Shown here one piece after another: positions 1 to 5,208 of a stretch of DNA of 7,567 nt (within the stretch, counting starts at the first letter, position 1; every line of letters starts with the position of its first letter). This DNA comes from an uncultured Campylobacter sp. GTDB taxonomy: Bacteria; Campylobacterota; Campylobacteria; Campylobacterales; Campylobacteraceae. The stretch lies in contig NZ_CALIII010000186.1 of NCBI RefSeq assembly GCF_938018145.1, positions 1-7,567 on the forward strand. The letters are read 5' to 3'. The notes under the pieces are model-generated. The model worked only from the letters and a program-made list of their open reading frames with translations, made no database searches and was not told where the DNA came from. The position numbers were made by a program, and so were the translations under genes.

Positions 1-51
1 CTGGGTAAATTTGACGGCTGGGTAAATTTGACGGCTGGGTAAATTTGACGG
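1..51. repeat. 17-bp tandem repeat, three perfect copies
   Basis: Three identical head-to-tail copies of CTGGGTAAATTTGACGG occupy 1-17, 18-34 and 35-51. The array starts at the first base, so it probably continues to the left of the window and the copy number is a minimum. The unit contains the AAATTTGAC word that is common elsewhere in this sequence. It lies beyond the brnQ stop codon and its hairpin, so it appears intergenic. Because 17 is not a multiple of three, a coding role would give a 17-residue repeat per three units. The minus strand stays open in at least one frame, but no start or gene is visible. Confidence 0.9.
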
Positions 52-52
52 C

Positions 53-78
53 GCGCCGAACTCTTACGAGCTCGGCGC
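53..78 (-). terminator. Strong 3' hairpin of brnQ with GNRA-type loop
   Basis: Read on the minus strand, this is GCGCCGAGCTC, loop GTAA, then GAGTTCGGCGC. All 11 positions pair, with one G-U wobble, around a GUAA (GNRA-class) tetraloop. On the plus strand the wobble becomes an A-C mismatch, so the fold favours minus-strand RNA. It begins 14 bases past the brnQ stop codon. No U-tract follows, because the next bases belong to the 17-bp repeat. It may therefore be a weak or Rho-assisted terminator, or a 3'-end stabilising hairpin. The hairpin itself is certain from sequence; its role as terminator is inferred. Confidence 0.6.
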
Positions 79-92
79 TTTGCAGCTAGCAG

Positions 93-1424
93 TTAAAAAG
101 TATTTTCTCTCTTTTCTAGCACAAGGTGCAGTATGTAAGTCACCGCAAATGCGACCGCGCTAGGCACGATCCAGCCCAGCATCGAGTCGTAAAACGGCAG
201 CTTTTTGACGAGATCGGTCACTAGCGGCACCGATACGCCCGCGATATCAAGGCCGTTTATCGTGCCGACGACCACGCAGACGTAGACGCAGGTGCGGTAG
301 ATGAGCTTGCTCGAGTCGATCAGCGGGTTGATGAGCGAAAGGATGATGAGCATGATGGCGATCGGATAGATGGCGATGAGCACCGGGATCGAGCCCTTGA
401 TGATGGTCGTGAGGCCGAAATTCGCCACGCCAAAGCCGATCAAGCACCACGCCGCGACCCAAATTTTATATTTGACGCGTCCGCCCGTTAGTTCCTCGAA
501 GTACTCGCTAGCAGAGCTGATGAGTCCCAGCGTCGTCGTGATACAAGCTAGGAAAAACGCCGAACCCAGCACCAAAACGCCCGCCTTGCCGAAATAATGA
601 CCGCTGATGCGAGATAGCAACTCAGCTCCGTTTATCTCCGGCGCATCCTTAAACAGCTCCGCCGATGTCGCGCCCAAGTAGCCCAGCATCAAGTAAATCG
701 CCATCAAAATCACGCCCGCCGTCATGCCCGCCTTTATCGTCGATGAAACCAAGTGGCGCTCGTCTTTTACGCCCACGGTTCTGATAGCGTTTATCACGAT
801 GATACCAAACGCCAGTGAAGCTAGCGCATCCATCGTCTGATAGCCCTCTACAAAGCCCTTAGCTGCGGCGCGCTGCGCGTAGTCTCCGCTAGGAGCGACG
901 AACTCGCCGATCGGGAACAAAAATCCCGCTCCAAAAAGCAGTAAAATAAGCGCCAAAAGCAGCGGAGTTAGGTATTTGCCGAGTAGATCGACTAGTTTTG
1001 ACGGATTCATACAGACGTAATAATTTAACGCAAAATACGCCGCCGAGTAGAAAAATAGCCAAATTTGCAAATTTTCAGCCGAAATAAACGGCTTAACAGC
1101 GATATCAAAAGGCATATTCGCCGCGCGAGGTATCGCAAAAAGCGGCCCGATCGTGAGGTATAAAAGCGCGGTAAAGAGCACTGCAAATACCGGATCTATG
1201 CGGCGCACTAGGCTTTGAAGCCCTTTTGCCCTAGCGATCGCTGCGACGCCAAGCACCGGCAAAAGCACCGCCGTAGCGCAGAAAAACATAATTGCGACGT
1301 AAAAATTCTGCCCAGCCTCTCGCCCCAAATTTGGCGGAAAGATGAAGTTCCCCGCACCAAAAAACATGGCAAAAAGCGTGAGCGAGATGACTAAAAACTG
1401 ATTTTTGCTAAGCTTTTGTTTCAT
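93..1424 (-). CDS. brnQ: Branched-chain amino acid transport carrier BrnQ (LIVCS family)
   Basis: A 443-residue inner-membrane carrier expected to import leucine, isoleucine and valine by cation symport (family knowledge). It is hydrophobic almost throughout, with about 12 likely membrane segments and a short charged tail. Family hallmarks are visible: FFGAGNFIFPPNLG at about 21-34, GYQTMDALASLAFG at about 194-207, and FLACITTTLGLI at about 291-302. Its length is normal for complete BrnQ. The start is an ATG with GGAG five bases upstream on the minus strand (1430-1433), just ahead of the conserved N-terminal segment. It is divergent from radA across a 174-bp gap, with no operon partner visible; downstream are a hairpin and the 17-bp repeats. 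Substrate preference among branched-chain amino acids and the coupling ion cannot be read from the sequence. Confidence 0.95.
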   Translation of the reverse strand: MKQKLSKNQFLVISLTLFAMFFGAGNFIFPPNLGREAGQNFYVAIMFFCATAVLLPVLGVAAIARAKGLQSLVRRIDPVFAVLFTALLYLTIGPLFAIPRAANMPFDIAVKPFISAENLQIWLFFYSAAYFALNYYVCMNPSKLVDLLGKYLTPLLLALILLLFGAGFLFPIGEFVAPSGDYAQRAAAKGFVEGYQTMDALASLAFGIIVINAIRTVGVKDERHLVSSTIKAGMTAGVILMAIYLMLGYLGATSAELFKDAPEINGAELLSRISGHYFGKAGVLVLGSAFFLACITTTLGLISSASEYFEELTGGRVKYKIWVAAWCLIGFGVANFGLTTIIKGSIPVLIAIYPIAIMLIILSLINPLIDSSKLIYRTCVYVCVVVGTINGLDIAGVSVPLVTDLVKKLPFYDSMLGWIVPSAVAFAVTYILHLVLEKRENTF

Positions 1425-1455
1425 TTTCGCTCCATTTTAGTTTTAAATTTGACAA

Positions 1456-1461
1456 ATTGTA
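1456..1461 (-). promoter_or_regulatory. Candidate brnQ -10 box (TACAAT)
   Basis: On the minus strand, TACAAT lies within an AT-rich stretch about 31 bases before the brnQ ATG. It would give a leader of roughly 25 bases. Campylobacter sigma-70 promoters usually lack a clear -35 box, so only the -10 is proposed. The region has many AT-rich words, so this is a weak call. Confidence 0.35.
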
Positions 1462-1511
1462 TTTAGATAAAGTTGAATTTTCGTTGATTTGAGTTAAATT
1501 TGCTCATTTTT

Positions 1512-1521
1512 CGCGCGCGCG
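1512..1521. repeat. (CG)5 alternating tract in the brnQ-radA gap
   Basis: Five CG dinucleotides in a row, continued by TG, sit inside an otherwise AT-rich divergent intergenic region. Alternating purine-pyrimidine CG runs can adopt Z-DNA under negative supercoiling (established knowledge). No function is shown here; the tract also offers overlapping sites for CG-containing methylases. Confidence 0.5.
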
Positions 1522-1576
1522 TGTTTCGATTTGAAATTTAGCCACGCGGCCGGAGTAAAATTTAAACATTTTAAAG

Positions 1577-1582
1577 TATAAT
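1577..1582 (+). promoter_or_regulatory. Candidate radA -10 box (TATAAT) with very short leader
   Basis: A perfect TATAAT ends 16 bases before the radA ATG. Transcription starting about seven bases downstream would begin around 1589, inside or at the edge of the ribosome binding site AAAGGA (1588-1593). The leader would be only about 10 bases. The match and the AT-rich upstream sequence suit a Campylobacter sigma-70 promoter. The start point is inferred. Confidence 0.5.
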
Positions 1583-1598
1583 CGCGCAAAGGAAAAAA

Positions 1599-2939
1599 AT
1601 GGCGAAAATCAAAACGGTATTTGAGTGTCAAGCCTGCGGTAATCAGCAGAGTAAATGGGTCGGCAAATGCCCTCAGTGCGGGGCTTGGGATAGCTTTTTA
1701 GAGCTAAATGCACAGCAAATAGAAACGCTAAAAGAGATATCAAAAAGTACCGCAAAACCTAGCCTCGCAAAGCAAATCAGCGAGGTCGAGATCGAAAAAG
1801 TCACGCGCATCAGCACGCAAAATAGCGAACTAGATCTGGTTCTTGGCGGCGGCGTCGTGGAGGGCTCGCTGGTGCTGATCGGTGGAAGCCCCGGCATCGG
1901 CAAGAGCACCTTGCTGCTAAAAATCGCGTCAAATTTCGCCGCCCAAGGCAAAAAGACGCTCTACGTGAGCGGCGAAGAGAGCGCGAGCCAGATCAAAATG
2001 CGCGCCCAGCGCCTAGACGCGGTCAAAGACGGGCTGTTTCTGCTTACGGAAATTTTACTCGAAAACATCCTAGCCGAAGTGCGCAAAAACGAGTATAAAA
2101 TCCTCGTCATCGACTCCATACAGACCCTTTACAGCGAAAAAATCTCCTCGGCACCGGGCTCCGTATCGCAGGTGCGCGAGATCACCTTCGAGCTCATGCG
2201 CCTAGCCAAAAACGAAAACATCTGCGTCTTTATCATCGGCCATATCACGAAAGACGGCTCGATCGCGGGGCCGCGAATTTTGGAGCATATGGTGGACGTG
2301 GTGCTGTATTTCGAGGGCGACTCCAGCCGCGAGCTGCGTATGTTGCGAGGATTTAAAAATCGCTTCGGCTCGACTAGCGAAGTGGGGATTTTTGAGATGA
2401 GCGAAAACGGACTAATCAGCGCCAACGATGTCGCGGGCAAATTTTTCACGCGAGGCAAGGCTACTAGCGGCTCGGCGATCACCATCACGATGGAGGGTTC
2501 GCGCGCGCTTAGCGTCGAGATCCAGGCGCTCGTGTGCGAGAGCGCGTATCCTAAGCGCAGCTCCACGGGCTTTGATAAAAACCGCCTAGATATGCTGCTA
2601 GCGCTGCTTGAGCGCAAACTCGAAATACCGCTGGGTCACTACGATGTTTTTATAAACGTGAGCGGCGGGGTCAAGATCAGCGAAACGGCGGCCGATCTAG
2701 CCGTGGTCGCAGCGATCATTTCCAGCTTTAAAAATCGTCCGATCAGCAAAGAGAGCGTATTTATGGGCGAGCTTAGCCTAAACGGCGAGATTCGCGAGAT
2801 ATTTAACCTCGATCAGCGCCTAAAAGAGGCCAAAACGCAGAAATTTAAAAATGCGATCGTGCCGTCTAAGCCGCTTGACGCGCAGGGGCTAAAATGCTTC
2901 GTTGCAGGCGATATCACGCAGGTTTTGGAGTGGATGTGA
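1599..2939 (+). CDS. radA: DNA repair protein RadA/Sms
   Basis: A 446-residue cytoplasmic ATPase that, in other bacteria, promotes branch migration and processing of recombination intermediates with RecA, and helps natural transformation in some species (family knowledge). Domains in order: an N-terminal four-cysteine zinc finger (C10, C13, C24, C27); a RecA-like ATPase core with Walker A GGSPGIGKST at 95-104 and Walker B ILVID at 168-172; the RadA-specific KNRFG motif at 253-257; and a Lon-protease-like C-terminal domain from about 270, with SGGVKISETAADLAVVAA at 355-372. The length is typical and every hallmark is intact. The start is an ATG preceded by AAAGGA at six-base spacing, and the zinc finger begins immediately after it. 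It is divergent from brnQ and convergent with the DUF3137 gene, so it is probably monocistronic. Confidence 0.97.
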   Translation: MAKIKTVFECQACGNQQSKWVGKCPQCGAWDSFLELNAQQIETLKEISKSTAKPSLAKQISEVEIEKVTRISTQNSELDLVLGGGVVEGSLVLIGGSPGIGKSTLLLKIASNFAAQGKKTLYVSGEESASQIKMRAQRLDAVKDGLFLLTEILLENILAEVRKNEYKILVIDSIQTLYSEKISSAPGSVSQVREITFELMRLAKNENICVFIIGHITKDGSIAGPRILEHMVDVVLYFEGDSSRELRMLRGFKNRFGSTSEVGIFEMSENGLISANDVAGKFFTRGKATSGSAITITMEGSRALSVEIQALVCESAYPKRSSTGFDKNRLDMLLALLERKLEIPLGHYDVFINVSGGVKISETAADLAVVAAIISSFKNRPISKESVFMGELSLNGEIREIFNLDQRLKEAKTQKFKNAIVPSKPLDAQGLKCFVAGDITQVLEWM

Positions 2940-3040
2940 CGGTTTTGCGGCAGGATACGCGGATAAATTTAAATGCGCAAGCTCGGCGGCAGCGTAAAAT
3001 TCGGTCAAATTTCGGTTTTTTGATTTTGATAGATTTTGCA

Positions 3041-3092
3041 GCGGTGCGTAGCGAGGTTTGGCGCAAATTTTACCGACTAAAACCCGCACCGC
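3041..3092. repeat. Spaced inverted repeat in the radA-DUF3137 gap
   Basis: GCGGTGCG at 3041-3048 is exactly complementary to CGCACCGC at 3085-3092, with 36 bases between. Allowing a three-base bulge, the arms extend to TTTTGC...GGTGCG paired with CGCACCGCAAAA. It lies between two convergent genes, where a shared transcription end would be expected. However, neither side carries a clean U-tract and the loop is long. The surrounding gap (2940-3119) has no gene I can support. Confidence 0.35.
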
Positions 3093-3119
3093 AAAAACGC
3101 TAATCTATTTTCGGCAATC

Positions 3120-4109
3120 CTAAACTCTCAAATTTGCCTCTTGCTTAAAAATATCAAGGTTCAAATTTAACTCGTCTATGATAGATAAAAGATCTGAAAT
3201 TTCCTTTTTTATCTGATTTACGTCATAAAGGCTAGGCGGTAGCGAAAAGATAGTTGTTTCAAATTTATTTTCCGCTCCGTTTAAAAATAGGTAAAATTTA
3301 TCGTCCATAAACGCCGCGCTCACGCCCATCTCTGCGGCGTATTTTATCTTTAACTCTCTCAAGCGCTTCATGAATGCTGGCGTCAAAAGATACCTCGCTT
3401 CGACCTTGTCGTCCGTAAAAACCCTAAATTCATCGTTAAAAAGAGTATCGTCCATCTGCTCTTTTTCGCCTAAAAATTTAGTATTTAGCGTACGGCTCGC
3501 CACTATCGTTTGACCGTTAAATTTCTTGTAAAACTCGCAGACCAAGACCGAACCGCTAAAGGCCTGGGCATTGCTATAGATTGTATAGAAAGCCGTAGCA
3601 ACAAAAAGGACTGCGGCTATTTCCGGAGAGCAGCCGGTGCCGGCGACGATAGTTCCGCCCGGTATCCTTATTGCTTCGCTTAAGCTAAATTTGACGCCGT
3701 TATAAATGCCGCTGATTTGATCTTCGGCGCGGAATTTATTTTGCGCATATATGCCTATCTTTTTAAATTCCTCACGGCCAATCCCTGCCGACGGTTCATA
3801 ACTAAAAGCCTGGTTTATATCCGAAATAATGGTACGAATATAAACATCTTTGTAAAATTCATCGTAAACCCATAATGGTTCAATTACATTAGACCAAGTT
3901 GTCACCCATGAGACGATAAAAATTGGAATATAACCGATGATGATAAATATTACGCCTAATTCGCTTCTAAAAATTTTTTCCGCTACGAAAATCCCGCTAA
4001 GCGGCAATATGGCTATAAAAAAGATCCCCAAAAATAGATACTTTACAAACGCACGTCTGCACTCTTTTTGCTTTTTTCTAGTTGCCTCTATGGCTTCGTT
4101 TATGTTCAA
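3120..4109 (-). CDS. DUF3137-family membrane protein, function unknown
   Basis: A 329-residue protein whose function is not known. Two membrane segments lie at about 21-43 and 51-70, followed by a soluble domain. Features I associate with DUF3137 are an aromatic FYKDVY at 85-90, EDQISGIYNGVKFSLSEA at 129-146, FYKKFNGQTIV at about 193-203 and VFTDDKVEARYLLTP at 230-244. Between the SEA and AFSG segments (about 147-183) is a glycine-rich and then strongly hydrophobic insertion that seems longer than usual. The start is TTG: AGAGG lies six bases upstream (4116-4120) and no upstream in-frame ATG is seen. DUF3137 genes often neighbour lemA, but none is here. Both gene ends are near 30% GC in sampled 60-base lines, against about 55% in a radA sample. 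Family call fairly sure; role unknown. Confidence 0.8.
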   Translation of the reverse strand: MNINEAIEATRKKQKECRRAFVKYLFLGIFFIAILPLSGIFVAEKIFRSELGVIFIIIGYIPIFIVSWVTTWSNVIEPLWVYDEFYKDVYIRTIISDINQAFSYEPSAGIGREEFKKIGIYAQNKFRAEDQISGIYNGVKFSLSEAIRIPGGTIVAGTGCSPEIAAVLFVATAFYTIYSNAQAFSGSVLVCEFYKKFNGQTIVASRTLNTKFLGEKEQMDDTLFNDEFRVFTDDKVEARYLLTPAFMKRLRELKIKYAAEMGVSAAFMDDKFYLFLNGAENKFETTIFSLPPSLYDVNQIKKEISDLLSIIDELNLNLDIFKQEANLRV

Positions 4110-4115
4110 ATTTTG

Positions 4116-4120
4116 CCTCT
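4116..4120 (-). promoter_or_regulatory. Ribosome binding site supporting the TTG start of the DUF3137 gene
   Basis: On the minus strand AGAGG is followed by six bases (CAAAAT) and then TTG. No ATG or GTG occurs in frame over the roughly ten codons checked upstream, and the reading begins with a plausible charged N-terminus before the first membrane helix. This spacing decides the unusual start codon. Confidence 0.6.
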
Positions 4121-4143
4121 TTTGTATTTTACGTTTGGAGCGA

Positions 4144-4149
4144 ATTTTA
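4144..4149 (-). promoter_or_regulatory. Candidate -10 box of the DUF3137 gene (TAAAAT)
   Basis: On the minus strand GATAAAATTCGC gives a TAAAAT box about 35 bases before the TTG start, implying a leader near 28 bases. It sits just downstream of two terminators belonging to the preceding minus-strand gene, so a separate promoter is expected here. The box is one of several AT-rich candidates. Confidence 0.35.
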
Positions 4150-4210
4150 TCAAATTTTACGCCGTGAAGGTGCGGGTTTGGGCAAGTAAGAAACTAAATT
4201 TAAAGAAAAA

Positions 4211-4228
4211 TCGGTCAAATTTGACCGA
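4211..4228 (-). terminator. Second intrinsic terminator after the SurA-like gene (perfect 18-bp palindrome)
   Basis: TCGGTCAAATTTGACCGA is a perfect palindrome. On the minus strand it is followed directly by TTTTTCTTTA (4210-4201), the U-rich tail of an intrinsic terminator. On the plus strand it is followed by A-rich sequence, so termination works leftward. As RNA it would fold with about seven pairs and a small AT loop. It could alternatively be a dyad operator for the DUF3137 promoter that lies just to its left. Confidence 0.6.
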
Positions 4229-4240
4229 AAATAAAAGAAA

Positions 4241-4264
4241 TTAAGCCGAATCAAATCGGCTTAA
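4241..4264 (-). terminator. Intrinsic terminator of the SurA-like gene
   Basis: A perfect nine-base stem, TTAAGCCGA paired with TCGGCTTAA, encloses a six-base loop and begins 20 bases past the stop codon at 4285. On the minus strand the stem is followed by TTTCTTTTAT, a U-rich tract. With the second hairpin just beyond, it forms a tandem stop that separates this gene from the next minus-strand gene. Confidence 0.75.
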
Positions 4265-4284
4265 ATTTACGTTTAAATTTGAGT

Positions 4285-5121
4285 TTAGCGTAGGTATTTG
4301 ACGTTGGCTTTGGCGCGGAGTTTGTTGAAGTATTCGCCGATGACGCGGTCTTGCTCGAGTTTATAAAGCGCGTTCATCGCTTCGTCTCTGACCTCGTCAA
4401 ATTCAGGCATCGTTTGCCCCTTTTTAGACGCTACGTAAAACATCTCAAAGCCCTCGGGAGTCTGGAAAATTTGCGTGAAAGTGCCGTCCGGGGTCTGCTG
4501 AAATATCGTTCGTAGTTGAGGCGGGATCTGCTCGCTTTTTAGATCCAGCACGTCCATGTGCACGCTGTGGTTGGTGTTCATCGGGGAGCTGTGTCTGGCG
4601 GCCTCCAAAAGCTGCATCGAAGGCGCCACGTATCTAGTCACGCTCACGTCGGTAAAGTGCGCGAAAAGGTCGCGATTTTGCTCGAAATACGCTCTCGCGG
4701 CGTTTTCTGAAATGTTGATTTTAGCCTCGGCAAATATGCTTTGATATAGCTTTTCTTGTTTTATGCTTTTTGCGACGTCGTCTTTAAACTGCGAGTAGTC
4801 GCCGCCCTTTGATAGCACGGCCGAGCGCAGATCGGAGGCGCTCATACCGCTCTCGCTTGCTATCTTTTGCAACCTTTGATTTAGCTCGTAGTCGCTAGCT
4901 TCGATTTTTAGGTTTTTGATCTGCGCGGTTTCGAGTCTATCGCGGATCAGTAAATTTAGCGCGTTGGCTTCGCTTGTTTGCAGCTGTGCGGCGGCTTTGC
5001 GCACTTCGTTTACGGTGATGGGTTCGTTTTCGATGATGACGGCTATGCCGTTTGAGATCTGGCTCGCGTTAGCCATACAAAAACTGAGAAAAAACGCGGC
5101 GAATGAGATCTTTTTTAACAT
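4285..5121 (-). CDS. SurA-like periplasmic chaperone, degenerate parvulin domain (Cj1289-type)
   Basis: A 278-residue exported protein. The N-terminus MLKKISFAAFFLSFCMANA is a signal peptide with likely cleavage after A19, which places it in the periplasm. Residues about 21-130 form a helical SurA_N-type chaperone region that opens with NGIAVIIENEPITVNEV. Residues about 150-235 look like a parvulin remnant ending in TPEGFEMFYVASKKG. The usual parvulin HILV and GGDLGWF motifs are absent, so prolyl isomerase activity is doubtful and holding outer-membrane proteins is the likelier job. A C-terminal helix follows. The start is an ATG with AAAGG six bases upstream (5128-5132). Being divergent from gltX plus malic enzyme matches C. 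jejuni Cj1289, described as a SurA-like chaperone, by my recollection. PpiC/PpiD-type proteins are the alternative, but a membrane anchor is not evident. Confidence 0.88.
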   Translation of the reverse strand: MLKKISFAAFFLSFCMANASQISNGIAVIIENEPITVNEVRKAAAQLQTSEANALNLLIRDRLETAQIKNLKIEASDYELNQRLQKIASESGMSASDLRSAVLSKGGDYSQFKDDVAKSIKQEKLYQSIFAEAKINISENAARAYFEQNRDLFAHFTDVSVTRYVAPSMQLLEAARHSSPMNTNHSVHMDVLDLKSEQIPPQLRTIFQQTPDGTFTQIFQTPEGFEMFYVASKKGQTMPEFDEVRDEAMNALYKLEQDRVIGEYFNKLRAKANVKYLR

Positions 5122-5150
5122 ATAAAACCTTTGTTTAAGTCTAAAGTAAA

Positions 5151-5156
5151 TATAAT
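5151..5156 (+). promoter_or_regulatory. gltX operon -10 box (TATAAT)
   Basis: A perfect TATAAT in AT-rich sequence, 52 bases before the gltX ATG. Initiation near 5163 gives a leader of about 46 bases that includes AAAGG (5195-5199). It forms one half of an inverted pair with the opposite-strand box at 5163-5168. A second, weaker choice is TATAAC at 5165-5170. Confidence 0.55.
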
Positions 5157-5162
5157 TTGAGC

Positions 5163-5168
5163 ATTATA
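5163..5168 (-). promoter_or_regulatory. SurA-like gene -10 box (TATAAT on the minus strand)
   Basis: Reading leftward, TATAAT lies 41 bases before the ATG at 5121. Initiation near 5156 leaves a leader of about 35 bases containing AAAGG. It faces the plus-strand TATAAT at 5151-5156 across a six-base spacer, so each box lies inside the other promoter's start region. Confidence 0.55.
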
Positions 5169-5208
5169 ACATTTTAAATTTAAGCGCAAGCTATAAAGGT
5201 AAAATTTA

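Noticed and set aside
1..51. CRISPR array
   Set aside because: The copies are directly adjacent with no spacers and the unit is 17 bases, so it is a tandem repeat.
247..597. Open frames of 71 and 75 codons inside brnQ
   Set aside because: They are shadows of brnQ in other frames with skewed, low-complexity composition.
1425..1598. A hidden small gene or RNA gene in the brnQ-radA gap
   Set aside because: I looked for tRNA-like folds, riboswitch-like stems and short frames with a ribosome binding site. I found only AT-rich promoter-like sequence and the CG tract.
1673..2617. Antisense frames of 92 and 162 codons within radA
   Set aside because: The plus strand encodes an intact RadA with all motifs. 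The antisense frames are Ser-rich and Pro-rich shadows caused by the third-position GC of radA.
2990..3025. Intrinsic terminator of radA ending in GGTTTTTTG
   Set aside because: The only stem before the T-run is five A/T pairs (AAATT with AATTT), too weak to support a terminator call.
2889..3103. Small open frames on both strands across the radA 3' end and the following gap (66 and 69 codons)
   Set aside because: They start inside radA, have no convincing ribosome binding site, overlap each other on opposite strands and resemble nothing I recognise. They look like chance frames in the gap.
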